Source: Arsenicicoccus cauae
GTDB lineage: Bacteria > Actinomycetota > Actinomycetes > Actinomycetales > Dermatophilaceae
Length of the DNA stretch: 64,000 nt
Assembly (NCBI RefSeq): GCF_009707125.1
Contig: NZ_WLVL01000023.1
Coordinates: 1-64,000 of the forward strand
Direction: 5' to 3'
Below are positions 35,154-44,198 of this stretch, piece after piece (the stretch's first letter is position 1; each line of letters begins with the position of its first letter). A program made the translations under genes and the position numbers. The notes beneath the pieces were generated by a model that worked only from the letters and a program-made list of their open reading frames with translations, had not been told where the DNA came from and searched no databases.

Positions 35154-35320
35154 TGCCCCTACCCCCGGCGGGATCATCCGCCTGGGGGACGAAGGCCGGT
35201 CGATGCCCCTACCCCCGGTGGGATCATCAGCCTGGGGGACGAAGCCCGGCTGATGCCCCTACCCCCGGCGGGGTCATCAGCCTGGGGGACGAAGCCCGGC
35301 TGATGCCCCTACCCCCGGTA
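35151..35320 (-). repeat. 50-bp tandem repeat array B (about 3.4 copies), inverted relative to array A
   Basis: Units begin at 35151, 35201, 35251 and 35301, each starting (T/C)GATGCCCCTACCCCCGG. The reverse complement matches array A near proB. Within each unit GGCTGATG can pair with CATCAGCC across the junction, so transcripts could fold. It fills the gap between two convergent genes and supplies the stop codon of the methyltransferase gene. Confidence 0.9.
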
Positions 35321-35322
35321 GG

Positions 35323-36468
35323 TCAGCGGTCGATGGGTTCGCCCGCCAGGCCGTGGGCGTCCAGGGTGCCCTCGCTCGTGTCTGTCCCGCGCGCCGTCGG
35401 GTCGGCCCCTCGCGCGCTCGCCCCGGCAGCCGCGGTCCCCCCGCCGAGGGCGACCTCGGGCCGAGACGCCGTTGCGCCCGTCGGGCGGCCGGTCGCCATA
35501 CGAGCACTGCGCGGTATGGCGAACCGGTGGTCGTCACGGTCCCGCGCCGAGTCGTAGGCGATGAAGTAGCTGGGGCGCTCCTGGAGCTGCTGGTACATCC
35601 GGCCGAGGTACTCGCCGAGGATCCCGAGGCAGAGCAGCTGCAGCCCGCCCACCAGGGCGATCATGCCCACGGTCGAGGCCCAGCCCGCGATGGCGTGACC
35701 GGTGAAGCGGCCGATCACGGCATACGCGATCAGCAGCAGCGAGGCGATGAAGCCCCCGAAGCCGAACCACGTGGCGAGGCGCAGCGGCTTGAGGCTGAAG
35801 CCGATGATCGAGTCGACCGACAGCATCACCATCTTCATGAACGGGTACTTCGACTCGCCGGCCGCCCGCTCCTCACGCTTGTAGGGCACGCTCGCCGACG
35901 GGAAGTTCAGCGCCGGCACGACGAAGCGCAGCACGCGCCCGTGCTCGGGGAGCGCGTTGACGGCGTCGACGGTGGCGCGCGACATGAGACGGAAGTCGCC
36001 GGCGTTGCCTGCGGTCTCCATCCCGGTCAGGCGGGAGTGGACGGAGTAGAACGCCTTGGCCGTCTCGCGCTTGAAGAAGGTGTCCGTGGAGCGGTCCGAG
36101 CGCACCCCGTAGACGACGTCGACGCCCTCCTCGTGGGCAACGCGCAGCATGTCGGCGATCGTCTCGGGCGGGTCCTGCAGGTCCGCGTCCAAGGTGACGA
36201 CGAAGTCGCCGTGGGCGGACACCAGGCCGGCCGAGATCGCCGCCTGGTGGCCGGAGTTCGCGCGCAGGCGCACCACGCGCAGCTGCTCCCACTCGCGGCG
36301 GTAGCGTTGCAGCAGCACGGCCGTCTGGTCCTTGGACCCGTCGTCGACCGCGACGACCTCGTAGCTCGTGCCCAGGCCGTCGAGCACCGGGCGCAGCCGC
36401 TGCACCAGCAGCGGGAGCACCTGCTCCTCGTTGTACATGGGGATGACGACGGATAGCTCAGGGACCAT
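35323..36468 (-). CDS. GtrB/DPM1-type family 2 glycosyltransferase, membrane bound
   Basis: A 381-residue GT2 enzyme that probably moves a sugar from a nucleotide to polyprenyl phosphate. N-terminal catalytic domain: ELSVVIPMYNEEQVLPLL, VVAVDDGSKDQT, TLDADLQDPPE (metal-binding DxD region) and KRETAKAFYSV. Two membrane segments follow near residues 235-265 and 275-300, then an Ala/Thr/Gly-rich cytoplasmic tail. Start ATG 36468 on the minus strand is preceded seven bases away by TAGGCT, so it is likely leaderless. The sugar is not predictable. Confidence 0.85.
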   Translation of the reverse strand: MVPELSVVIPMYNEEQVLPLLVQRLRPVLDGLGTSYEVVAVDDGSKDQTAVLLQRYRREWEQLRVVRLRANSGHQAAISAGLVSAHGDFVVTLDADLQDPPETIADMLRVAHEEGVDVVYGVRSDRSTDTFFKRETAKAFYSVHSRLTGMETAGNAGDFRLMSRATVDAVNALPEHGRVLRFVVPALNFPSASVPYKREERAAGESKYPFMKMVMLSVDSIIGFSLKPLRLATWFGFGGFIASLLLIAYAVIGRFTGHAIAGWASTVGMIALVGGLQLLCLGILGEYLGRMYQQLQERPSYFIAYDSARDRDDHRFAIPRSARMATGRPTGATASRPEVALGGGTAAAGASARGADPTARGTDTSEGTLDAHGLAGEPIDR

Positions 36469-36591
36469 GCGTGCCAGCCTAGGACCGTGGCGTTGGCAAT
36501 GGCCGAAGCGGGTGCTGTGCGTCGGCTGTGCCGTTGCGCCCTCGAGACCGGCATCGGGGGCGGCCGCGCACCAAGCAGGTAGCATGGCCGC

Positions 36592-36813
36592 ATGACTTCT
36601 GCCGCCTTGATCCTCGCCGAGGGCGAGCACCACTCCGAGCACGCGATGACGCTGCCGTTCGCCGACTTCTGGTTCGGGGTCATCGCGCTGGCGCTGTTCA
36701 TGGCTCTGCTCGCCATCACCTTCGCGTTCCGCAACACCGCCGCCAAGCTCAGCCATGGCGGCGTCAACGACGCGACGCACGGCTCGCACAGCTCGCCCGG
36801 GAGCGGGCACTGA
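36592..36813 (+). CDS. Small membrane protein upstream of nadD
   Basis: A 73-residue protein with one membrane segment ([20 protein letters not shown]) between His/acidic-rich ends ([21 protein letters not shown]). ATG 36592 is six bases after TAGCAT (36580-36585), a leaderless pattern. The stop overlaps the nadD start (CTGA), so the two are coupled. Similar small proteins stand before nadD in related actinobacteria; function unknown. The histidines at both ends could bind metal, which is speculation. Confidence 0.75.
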   Translation: MTSAALILAEGEHHSEHAMTLPFADFWFGVIALALFMALLAITFAFRNTAAKLSHGGVNDATHGSHSSPGSGH

Positions 36814-37544
36814 GACAGCGGATCGGCGTGATGGGCGGGACGTTTGATCCCATCCATCACGGTCACCTGGTCGCCGCGAGCGAGGTCCAGGCGTTGTTCG
36901 ACCTCGACGAGGTCGTCTTCGTGCCGACCGGCCAGCCGTGGCAGAAGGCCGCGTCGAGCGTCTCCCCGGGAGAGCACCGCTACCTGATGACGGTGATCGC
37001 GACGGCCTCCAACCCGAGGTTCTCGGTGTCGCGCGTCGACATCGACCGCGACGGGCCGACCTACACGATCGACACGCTGCGCGACCTGCGGCGGCTCAAC
37101 CCCGACGCAGAGCTGTTCTTCATCACCGGCGCGGATGCCTTGTCGCGGATCCTGTCGTGGAAGGACGTCGACGAGCTGTGGGACCTGGCGCACTTCATCG
37201 GCGTCACCCGGCCCGGCTACCACCTGTCGGAGTCCGGGCTCCCGGCGGACGGCGTGACCCTCACCGAGGTCCCCGCCATGGCGATCAGCTCCACCGACTG
37301 CCGCGAGCGCGTCGTCGAGGGCAAGCCCGTGTGGTACCTCGTGCCGGACGGGGTGGTGCAGCACATCAACAAGTACCGGCTGTATGCCGCGTCCGCGCCC
37401 GTGGTCTCGACCGACCCGGCCCTGTCCGGGGTGTCGGTCAACGGCGGGCTCACCGATCCCGCGACGTCCGCCTCCACCGCGGCGTCCGCCTCCACCTCGG
37501 CGTCCGCGCCGTCACCGACCATCACCCCGAAGGATCCTGCGTGA
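36810..37544 (+). CDS. nadD: Nicotinate-nucleotide adenylyltransferase
   Basis: NadD converts nicotinate mononucleotide to deamido-NAD. Conserved parts are [20 protein letters not shown] with the HxGH motif and [10 protein letters not shown] near the end. The family's first strand (RIGVMGG) is present only if translation starts at CTG 36810; this codon overlaps the upstream stop (CTGA) and has GGGAG six bases before it. GTG 36828 or ATG 36831 would remove the strand. The last 45 residues are a Ser/Thr/Ala-rich tail ([15 protein letters not shown]) not needed by the enzyme. The stop overlaps rsfS (GTGA). Confidence 0.93.
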   Translation: MRQRIGVMGGTFDPIHHGHLVAASEVQALFDLDEVVFVPTGQPWQKAASSVSPGEHRYLMTVIATASNPRFSVSRVDIDRDGPTYTIDTLRDLRRLNPDAELFFITGADALSRILSWKDVDELWDLAHFIGVTRPGYHLSESGLPADGVTLTEVPAMAISSTDCRERVVEGKPVWYLVPDGVVQHINKYRLYAASAPVVSTDPALSGVSVNGGLTDPATSASTAASASTSASAPSPTITPKDPA

Positions 37545-37981
37545 CCGCCACCCCCCGTGCCATCGAGCTCGCCAAGGCCGCCGCCCTCGCGGCGGACGAC
37601 AAGCGCGCCCGCGACATCATCGCGCTCGACGTCAGCGACCAGCTCGCCCTGACCGACATCTTCGTCCTCGCGTCGGCGCCCAACGACCGCCAGGTCCGCG
37701 CGATCGTGGACGAGGTCGAGGACCGCCTGCGCGACCTGGGCGCCAAGCCCGTGCGCCGCGAGGGCGAGAAGGACGGTCGCTGGGTCCTCATCGACTTCGT
37801 CGACGTCGTAGTGCACGTCCAGCACAGCGACGAGCGCGAGTTCTACAGCCTGGAACGGCTGTGGAAGGACTGCCCTACGGTCGACCTCGGGCTGCCGGAC
37901 CCCGCCGGTCGACAAGACGAGGACGACCCGTATGCCGACGCGCCCGCCCGGACGACCGGGTGGCCGGGACTGCGCGACTGA
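37541..37981 (+). CDS. rsfS: Ribosomal silencing factor RsfS
   Basis: RsfS binds L14 on the 50S subunit and blocks subunit joining when nutrients are low. The 146-residue protein starts at GTG 37541, overlapping the nadD stop. Family segments: [35 protein letters not shown] and [24 protein letters not shown]. The last 25 residues are an acidic and Pro-rich tail. nadD-rsfS-phosphatase is the conserved actinobacterial order. Confidence 0.95.
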   Translation: MTATPRAIELAKAAALAADDKRARDIIALDVSDQLALTDIFVLASAPNDRQVRAIVDEVEDRLRDLGAKPVRREGEKDGRWVLIDFVDVVVHVQHSDEREFYSLERLWKDCPTVDLGLPDPAGRQDEDDPYADAPARTTGWPGLRD

Positions 37982-37986
37982 CCCGC

Positions 37987-38637
37987 ATGGCCAGGCGACT
38001 CATCCTGTGGCGGCACGGCGAGACCGCCCACAACGCCGCGGGCATCTGGCAGGGGCAGCTCGACATCGTGCTGTCCGAGACCGGGCGCGCGCAGGCCGCT
38101 GCGGCGGCCCCGCACCTCGCGGTACGGCGTCCTGACCTGATCGTCAGCTCGGACCTGCTGCGGGCCGCGGCCACCGCCGACGCGCTCGGGGAGCTGCTGG
38201 GCGTCGAGGTGGAGCGCGACGAGCGCTTCCGCGAGATCCATGCGGGGGAGTGGCAGGGTCGTACGGGTGCGGAGGTGCGCGCGGAGTATCCCACCGACGC
38301 CGAGCGCATGCTGACCGGCGAGGACTTCAAGCGCGGTGGTCACGGGGAGTCCGTGGCGGACGTGGCGACCCGCGTCCTCGCCGGGGCGAAGGACCTGGTG
38401 GGTCGTCTGCCGCAGGACGGCCTCGCCGTCGTGGTGTCGCACGGGGTGGCCGCCCGCGCCCTCGCCGCCGAGCTCGTCGGCCTGCCGCAGAAGCAGGCCT
38501 GGCTCGTCCTGAGCGGACTGCGCAACTGCCACTGGGCCGAGCTCGCCCAGATGCCCTCGGGCGGCTGGCGCATCGAGACCTGGAACCTCGGCTCCCCGGA
38601 CGCCGACGAGGGCGCCTCGTGGCCGACGGAGCGCTGA
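37987..38637 (+). CDS. Histidine-phosphatase-family protein (GpgP-like)
   Basis: A 216-residue phosphoglycerate-mutase-superfamily phosphatase. The phosphohistidine motif is LWRHGETAHN near residue 8; second histidine in VVVSHGVAARAL near residue 152; EIHAGEWQGRTG is the usual acid/substrate loop. In mycobacteria the gene at this position, after rsfS, encodes glucosyl-3-phosphoglycerate phosphatase GpgP, so that role is possible; alpha-ribazole or general phosphatase activity cannot be excluded. It starts five bases after rsfS. Confidence 0.82.
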   Translation: MARRLILWRHGETAHNAAGIWQGQLDIVLSETGRAQAAAAAPHLAVRRPDLIVSSDLLRAAATADALGELLGVEVERDERFREIHAGEWQGRTGAEVRAEYPTDAERMLTGEDFKRGGHGESVADVATRVLAGAKDLVGRLPQDGLAVVVSHGVAARALAAELVGLPQKQAWLVLSGLRNCHWAELAQMPSGGWRIETWNLGSPDADEGASWPTER

Positions 38638-38679
38638 GGCCGAGGTCCGGGAGGGGCGACCGGCACGGCATACGTCGAT

Positions 38680-38709
38680 TTGGTCGCAGCGGTGAACTCT
38701 GGCTAAAGT
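38680..38709 (+). promoter_or_regulatory. Promoter of tRNA-Ala
   Basis: TTGGTC (38680-38685), 18-base spacer, TAAAGT (38704-38709). The predicted start is about 50 bases before the mature tRNA. The -35 and spacer length are the same as for rplU. Confidence 0.65.
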
Positions 38710-38766
38710 GATCCAGTCGCAGCGAGCGTGAGCCCGCGACGACGACCCGCGGGACTCGTCTCGTGA

Positions 38767-38839
38767 GGGGCTGTAGCGCAGCTGGTAGCGCACCTCCATG
38801 GCATGGAGGGGGTCAGGGGTTCGAGTCCCCTCAGCTCCA
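38767..38839 (+). tRNA. tRNA-Ala (anticodon GGC)
   Basis: The cloverleaf fits: acceptor GGGGCTG with CAGCTCC (one G-U pair), D stem GCGC/GCGC, anticodon stem CCTCC/GGAGG with loop ATGGCAT giving anticodon GGC, T arm AGGGG-TTCGAGT-CCCCT, discriminator A. The CCA end is not encoded. It reads GCC and GCU codons; GCC is by far the commonest Ala codon here. The 3' flank holds a recombinase remnant. Confidence 0.93.
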
Positions 38840-38841
38840 CC

Positions 38842-39058
38842 CCACGCACAAGGCTCGAACCCTTGCCAACGGAAGAGTTGGTGGAGGTTCGGGCCTTGTT
38901 CACGTCTGCGGCCCAGGTCAGTGCGTTGGCGTCGACCTGCGGGTCGGGGAGCATCTCGAAGGGCCGGTTGTGCTCGACGCGCAGCTCGTCGTCCTCGTCG
39001 ATGTAGACCTCGGTGACGAGCGCCTGGTTGCACAGCCGCCGGTTGGTACGGGCCGCCG
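38842..39058 (-). pseudogene. C-terminal remnant of a serine recombinase/integrase next to tRNA-Ala
   Basis: On the minus strand the frame reads RTNRRLCNQALVTEVYIDED and DELRVEHNRPFEMLPDPQVD, then NALTWAADVNKARTSTNSS, which resembles the extreme C-terminus of large serine recombinases of actinobacterial mobile elements (by recognition of pattern). The frame then runs into the antisense of the tRNA 3' end. No catalytic domain remains; upstream sequence is the unrelated HAD gene. It is the footprint of an element once inserted at the tRNA 3' end. Confidence 0.5.
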
Positions 39059-39895
39059 TCAGGCCCCGAGCAGCCGTGTGAGGACGCGCACCACACCGTC
39101 CTCGGTGTTGGCGGGAGCCAGATAGGCCGCCTGCTCGATCAGGTCGTCGTGGGCGTTGGCCATCGCGAAGGACCATTCCGCGGTGCCGAGCATCTGCAGG
39201 TCGTTGAGGTAGTCGCCCAGCACCACGGTCTGGGCGGGGGTCACGCCGAGCCGGGCCTGCAGCGCCCGCACGCCCTGGCCCTTGTCGACGCCGCGCACCA
39301 TGATGTCGAGCCAGTGCTTGCCGGACACGACGACCTGGTGGGTGCGGGCGACCTCGCCAAAGATCGGGTCGACGTGGCGCTCGGAGTCCTCGAAGTCGTA
39401 GACGGCGAGCTTGAGCACGTCGTCCTCGACGGCGTGCAGGTCCTCCACGACCTCCAGCCTGGCGTAGTACTTGTCGCACTCGGCCAGGAACGCCCGGTCG
39501 TTGCGCTCGACGTAGGCGCTGCGCACGCCGCACACCACGAGGCCCAGGTCGTGGTCGCGGGCGGCCTCGCGGACCGTGCCGACGACCGAGCGCGTGATCT
39601 CGGCCGAGACGGTGGTCGTCGAGACGACCTCGTCGTCGTGGACCACGAGGGTGCCGTTCTCGGCGACGTAGGACAGCCCCTGCGGCGCGCGCTCGAAGAC
39701 GCGCTGCAGCGTGGCGAGCTGGCGACCGCTGGCCGGCACGAAGGTGATCCCGCGCTCACCCATCAGCGTCAGCAGCCCCCAGAAGTCCGCGGGCACCGCC
39801 CCGGACTCGTCCAGCAGCGTCCCGTCCATGTCGGCGACCACGAGTCGCACGTCGTGCGGGCCGGGGGCGATCGTGGTCCAGGGGCGGGCTGGCAT
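39059..39895 (-). CDS. Cof-type HAD-superfamily phosphatase
   Basis: A 278-residue HAD hydrolase of the Cof subfamily, acting on small phosphorylated metabolites such as sugar phosphates or cofactor phosphates. Motif I is VVADMDGTLLDE near residue 21, motif II is ASGRQLATL, and motif IV is VLGDYLNDLQML with the metal-binding aspartates; SYVAENGTLVV lies in the cap region. Start ATG 39895 has GAAAGG upstream. It is divergent from leuS. The C-terminus abuts the recombinase remnant. Confidence 0.85.
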   Translation of the reverse strand: MPARPWTTIAPGPHDVRLVVADMDGTLLDESGAVPADFWGLLTLMGERGITFVPASGRQLATLQRVFERAPQGLSYVAENGTLVVHDDEVVSTTTVSAEITRSVVGTVREAARDHDLGLVVCGVRSAYVERNDRAFLAECDKYYARLEVVEDLHAVEDDVLKLAVYDFEDSERHVDPIFGEVARTHQVVVSGKHWLDIMVRGVDKGQGVRALQARLGVTPAQTVVLGDYLNDLQMLGTAEWSFAMANAHDDLIEQAAYLAPANTEDGVVRVLTRLLGA

Positions 39896-40039
39896 GGGGC
39901 ACCTTTCGGTGGGCGATTGCGGGGATGTCCCGATCGTATGGCGCCCCGCCGCCACCACGCCCCACCCGATCACACGGCGACCCCGCGTCACGGGCGGTTC
40001 GGCATACGGCCTGCTCGTCCAGCCCCGATGACCCTGCGG

Positions 40040-40129
40040 TAGCCTGGGCGGGTGGCCCACCAGCAGCTCCTTGTCGGGCCGCGCTGAGCGAGTCGGACAT
40101 CAGCGCGGCTGCCCCTCTGCGTGAGGGGC
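40040..40129 (+). promoter_or_regulatory. leuS leader: leaderless Leu-containing uORF and two hairpins
   Basis: TAGCCT (40040-40045) stands six bases before GTG 40052, which opens an 11-residue peptide, MAHQQLLVGPR, ending at TGA 40085-40087. The stop codon lies in the first arm of a perfect ten-base stem GCCGCGCTGA/TCAGCGCGGC (40078-40087 with 40100-40109). A second hairpin GCCCCTC-TGCGT-GAGGGGC follows at 40111-40129. This resembles a leucine attenuator placed 71 bases before leuS. No T-box consensus is present. Confidence 0.55.
40052..40087 (+). CDS. Candidate 11-aa leader peptide of leuS
   Basis: Twelve codons, GTG to TGA, encoding MAHQQLLVGPR with adjacent CTC CTT leucine codons. CTT is a rare codon in this GC-rich genome, so ribosome progress there would be sensitive to charged tRNA-Leu. 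The start has no ribosome site but a -10 hexamer at leaderless distance. The peptide is not recognised from any family; support is positional. Confidence 0.45.
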   Translation: MAHQQLLVGPR

Positions 40130-40199
40130 GTTCGTGTGTCTGGAGGCATGCGAGTCCGCAGCAGCAGCGAGCCACACCGAGGACCCAGGGAGACAGACG

Positions 40200-43133
40200 A
40201 TGACGGACACGGCCACCGAGACGCGCGACGAGCACCCCTACCGCTACACCGCCGCGCTGGCGGGGCAGATCGAGACCAGCTGGCAGGATCGCTGGGAGGA
40301 GCAGGGCACCTACCACGCGCCCAACCCCGCCGGTCCGTGGGCCGAGCCGGACAACCCGCTCACCCAGGCGCAGAAGCTGCTGGTCCTCGACATGTTTCCC
40401 TACCCGAGCGGCGCGGGCCTGCACGTCGGGCACCCGCTCGGCTACATCGCGACCGACGTCTACGCGCGCTACCACCGCATGACCGGCAAGAACGTCCTGC
40501 ACTGCCTCGGCTACGACGCCTTCGGGCTGCCCGCCGAGCAGTACGCCGTCCAGACCGGCCAGCACCCGCGCACGACCACCGAGGACAACATCGTCATCAT
40601 GGCGCGCCAGCTGCGTCGTCTCGGCCTCGGCCACGACGACCGGCGCGCGATCCGCACCATCGACCCGGACTACTACCGCTGGACCCAGTGGATATTCCTG
40701 CAGATCTTCAACAGCTGGTATGACGAGAGCGCCCCCCGCCCCGACGGGGGTCTGGGCCGCGCGCGGCCGATCACCGAGCTGATCGCGCAGCTGGCCGACG
40801 GGTCCCGTCCCCTGCCGGGGGAGTGGGCTGGCCGCGCCTGGAGCGACCTCGACGCCACCGAGCAGGCCGCCGTCATCGACGGCCACCGCCTGGCCTACGC
40901 CGACGAGGCGCCCGTCAACTGGGCCCCCGGCCTCGGCACGGTCCTGTCCAACGAGGAGGTCACCAACGACGGCCGCTCCGAGCGCGGCAACTTCCCCGTC
41001 TTCCGCAAGGCGCTGCGCCAGTGGAAGATGCGGATCACCGCCTACGCCGACCGGCTCGCCGACGACCTGGACCGCGTGGACTGGCCCGAGAAGGTCAAGA
41101 CCATGCAGCGCAACTGGATCGGCCGCTCCCACGGCGCTCGGGTCACCTTCACCGGGCCTGGCGGCGAGGACATCGAGGTGTTCACGACGCGGCCGGACAC
41201 GCTTTTCGGTGCGACCTTCATGGTGCTGGCGCCGGAGCACCCGCTCGTCGCCGACCTGGTCACCGACGCCTGGCCGAGCGACATCCCGATGCACTGGACC
41301 GGTGGCGCCGACACGCCCCGCGAGGCGGTCGCGTCCTACCAGCAGGCGGCCTCCCGCAAGAGCGACGTCGAGCGCCAGATGGACGACAAGTCCAAGACGG
41401 GCGTGTTCACCGGCGCCTACGCGACCAACCCGGTCGACGGGCGCGAGATCCCGGTCTTCATCGCCGACTACGTCCTCATGGGCTACGGCACCGGCGCGAT
41501 CATGGCGGTCCCGGCGCACGACGCCCGCGACTTCGAGTTCGCGACGGAGTTCATGATCCCGATCATGGATGTCGTTGCGCCGCAAGGGGACTCGTCGTGG
41601 CCCGGCTCGGTCAACAACGGCGAGGCGTATGTCGCCCCTGGGGTCGCCGTCAATTCCAGCAACGACGAGGTGAGCCTCGACGGCCTGGGGCTCGACGAGG
41701 CCAAGGCGACGATGATCTCGTGGCTGGAGCGCACCGGCCGCGGGCAGGGGACCGTGACCTACCGGTTGCGCGACTGGCTGTTCAGCCGGCAGCGCTACTG
41801 GGGCGAGCCGTTCCCCATCGTCTTCGACGAGGACGGGGTGGCGCACGCGCTGCCCGAGTCGATGCTGCCGCTGGAGCTGCCGGAGATCCCGGACTACGCG
41901 CCCAAGACCTTCGACCCCGACGACGACTCGTCCGAGCCGGAGCCGCCGCTGTCCCGCGCCGGGGACTGGGTCGAGGTGGAGCTGGACCTCGGGGACGGGC
42001 GCGGCGTGCGCCGCTACCGCCGCGAGACCAACACCATGCCCAACTGGGCCGGCTCGTGCTGGTACTTCCTGCGCTACCTGGACCCGGCCAACGCCACGGC
42101 GATGGTGGACCCCGAGGTCGAGCGCTACTGGATGGGGCCGCAGGCGACCGCGGTCGCGGGGGCGCCGGCCGGGGCCGCCGACCCTGGCGGCGTGGACCTC
42201 TACGTCGGTGGTGTCGAGCACGCGGTGCTGCACCTGCTCTACGCCCGCTTCTGGGTCAAGGTGCTGCACGACCTCGGCCACCTGACCTCCGAGGAGCCGT
42301 TCCGGCGCTACTTCTCCCAGGGATACATCCAGGCCGCCGCCTACCGCGACGACCGGGGTCAGCCGGTGCCCGCCGCCGAGGTGGCCGAGAGCGCCGACGG
42401 CGTCTTCACCTGGCAGGGCTCGGTCGTGCACCGTGAGTTCGGCAAGATCGGCAAGTCCCTCAAGAACGTCGTCTCCCCCGACGAGATGTATGACGAGTAC
42501 GGCGCCGACACCTTCCGCGTCTACGAGATGGCCATGGGACCGCTCGAGCTCAGCAAGCCCTGGGAGACGCGCGCGGTCGTCGGGTCGCAGCGCTTCCTGC
42601 AGAGGGTGTGGCGCAACGTCGTCGACGAGCAGACGGGGGAGGTGCGGGTCGGTGACGGGCCGCTGGACGACGCGACCTCCCGGCTCCTGCATCGCACGAT
42701 CGACCAGGTGGCGCGGGACTACGACGGGCTGCGCTTCAACACCGCCATCGCCAAGCTGATCGAGCTCAACAACGCGCTGACCAAGTTGGACGTCGTGCCG
42801 CGGTCCGCCGCCGAGGCGCTGATCCTCATGGTCGCGCCGGTCGCACCGCACCTCGCCGAGGAGCTGTGGTCCCGTCTCGGCCACGAGTCCTCGGTGGTGC
42901 ACGAGACCTTCCCCGCAGCCGACCCCGCGCTGCTCGTCGAGGACACCGTGACGTGCGTCGTGCAGGTGCTCGGCAAGGTGCGTGACCGCCTCGAGGTCGC
43001 CGCCGACATCAGCGACGCCGACCTGGAGGCCGCGGCCCTGGCCAGCGAGCGCATCCAGGGGCTGCTCGACGGCAAGACGGTCCGCAAAGTCATCGTGCGG
43101 GCCCCCAAGCTGGTCAACATCGTCGTCGGCTGA
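40200..43133 (+). CDS. leuS: Leucyl-tRNA synthetase
   Basis: LeuRS charges tRNA-Leu. The 977-residue protein begins at ATG 40200 with GGGAGA eight bases upstream. Catalytic signatures: [20 protein letters not shown] (HIGH-type HVGH) near residue 60 and [15 protein letters not shown] (KMSKS-type) near residue 755. The CP1 editing domain carries [13 protein letters not shown] and [15 protein letters not shown]. It is somewhat longer than the Escherichia coli enzyme through insertions near residues 180-240 and 570-620. degV starts three bases after the stop. Confidence 0.97.
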   Translation: MTDTATETRDEHPYRYTAALAGQIETSWQDRWEEQGTYHAPNPAGPWAEPDNPLTQAQKLLVLDMFPYPSGAGLHVGHPLGYIATDVYARYHRMTGKNVLHCLGYDAFGLPAEQYAVQTGQHPRTTTEDNIVIMARQLRRLGLGHDDRRAIRTIDPDYYRWTQWIFLQIFNSWYDESAPRPDGGLGRARPITELIAQLADGSRPLPGEWAGRAWSDLDATEQAAVIDGHRLAYADEAPVNWAPGLGTVLSNEEVTNDGRSERGNFPVFRKALRQWKMRITAYADRLADDLDRVDWPEKVKTMQRNWIGRSHGARVTFTGPGGEDIEVFTTRPDTLFGATFMVLAPEHPLVADLVTDAWPSDIPMHWTGGADTPREAVASYQQAASRKSDVERQMDDKSKTGVFTGAYATNPVDGREIPVFIADYVLMGYGTGAIMAVPAHDARDFEFATEFMIPIMDVVAPQGDSSWPGSVNNGEAYVAPGVAVNSSNDEVSLDGLGLDEAKATMISWLERTGRGQGTVTYRLRDWLFSRQRYWGEPFPIVFDEDGVAHALPESMLPLELPEIPDYAPKTFDPDDDSSEPEPPLSRAGDWVEVELDLGDGRGVRRYRRETNTMPNWAGSCWYFLRYLDPANATAMVDPEVERYWMGPQATAVAGAPAGAADPGGVDLYVGGVEHAVLHLLYARFWVKVLHDLGHLTSEEPFRRYFSQGYIQAAAYRDDRGQPVPAAEVAESADGVFTWQGSVVHREFGKIGKSLKNVVSPDEMYDEYGADTFRVYEMAMGPLELSKPWETRAVVGSQRFLQRVWRNVVDEQTGEVRVGDGPLDDATSRLLHRTIDQVARDYDGLRFNTAIAKLIELNNALTKLDVVPRSAAEALILMVAPVAPHLAEELWSRLGHESSVVHETFPAADPALLVEDTVTCVVQVLGKVRDRLEVAADISDADLEAAALASERIQGLLDGKTVRKVIVRAPKLVNIVVG

Positions 43134-43136
43134 CCG

Positions 43137-44000
43137 ATGACCACCCTGTTCCCCTCCGTCGGGCTGGTCACCGACTCGACGGGCTACCTGCCCGCCGAGA
43201 CGGTGGCCCGCCACGGCATCGACGTCGTGGCGCTCGTGCTCGTCGCCGACGGGGAGCAGCACATCGAGGGTGAGCTCGCGCAGGACCAGGTGCCCGGCAT
43301 CCTGCGCCGCGCCAAGAAGCTCGGTACCTCACGTCCCTCGCCCGCCGAATTCCTCCTGGCCTATCGCCGGGCTGCCGAGCGGGGCTGCGAGCAGATCCTC
43401 TCGATCCACCTGTCCTCGGAGCTGTCGGGCACGGTCGAGGCCGCGGTCCTCGCTGCGACCCGCTCGCCGATCCCCGTCGAGGTGGTGGACTCCCGCTCCA
43501 TCGGTATGGCGATGGGCTTCGGCGTGCTCACCGCCGCCGAGATGGTGGAGGACGGGGCGGGCGCCGCCGAGGCGGGGGTGGCGGCCCGGCGCCGGGCGGA
43601 GGACGCCACCTTGACCTTCTGCGTCGAGTCCTTGGACTACCTGCGCAAGGGCGGCCGCATCGGGGGAGCCGCCGCCTTCTTCGGCACCGCCCTGTCGATC
43701 AAGCCGCTGCTCGGCATCGACGACGGCCACATCGAGCCGGTCGCCAAGGTCCGCACGTCCACGCGGGCGATCAAGGAGATGGTCGACCGCTCCGTCGCGG
43801 CCGCCGAGGCGTGCGGGGAGCGTGGCTGCGAGATCGCGGTCCACCAGCTCGACGCCGAGCTGCGCGCCGACGAGGTGGTCGAGGCGCTGCGCGTCCGCTG
43901 CCCCGCGGGCACCCCCGTCGAGGTCTATCCCCTGGGACCGGTGGCGGCCTGCCACGTCGGGCCCGGCACGACGGCTGTGGTCGTCTCGCCGCGCCCCTGA
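43137..44000 (+). CDS. DegV family fatty-acid-binding protein
   Basis: A 287-residue DegV-fold protein. These bind fatty acids and in Gram-positive bacteria serve as FakB-like subunits that present exogenous fatty acid to the kinase FakA; no fakA is seen here. Conserved parts are VGLVTDSTGYLPAE, TSRPSPAEFL, SIHLSSELSGT and VESLDYLRKGGRIGGAAAFF, the last forming the lipid pocket. Immediately downstream of leuS and upstream of comEA, as in many actinobacteria. Confidence 0.92.
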   Translation: MTTLFPSVGLVTDSTGYLPAETVARHGIDVVALVLVADGEQHIEGELAQDQVPGILRRAKKLGTSRPSPAEFLLAYRRAAERGCEQILSIHLSSELSGTVEAAVLAATRSPIPVEVVDSRSIGMAMGFGVLTAAEMVEDGAGAAEAGVAARRRAEDATLTFCVESLDYLRKGGRIGGAAAFFGTALSIKPLLGIDDGHIEPVAKVRTSTRAIKEMVDRSVAAAEACGERGCEIAVHQLDAELRADEVVEALRVRCPAGTPVEVYPLGPVAACHVGPGTTAVVVSPRP

Positions 44001-44198
44001 CTGACTCGGACGGCGCTCCGATCAGGTCCGGTTGGTCGGGGTGGCCGGGGGGCTTCGTCCGACCTCGAGCCATGCACCTCAGTGCGGAACCCGTCTGCCC
44101 GCCGACTTGTCCACACCCTGACGCGACGCGAGGACGCCCGTCCACAGGCGAAGCGCGTGCCCGCCCAGGCGTGGGCGCGCGAACCTAGCGTCGCGCTC

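Noticed and set aside
35151-35320. Regular 50-bp repeats that look CRISPR-like
   Set aside because: Units are head to tail with no unique spacers and no cas genes are near; they are simple tandem repeats.
40078-40200. T-box riboswitch before leuS
   Set aside because: The conserved T-box sequence (TGGNACCGCG type) is absent; the uORF-plus-hairpin reading fits better.
39756-43262. 1168-codon open frame antisense to leuS
   Set aside because: Low-complexity product over a canonical leuS gene; long antisense frames are expected at this GC content.
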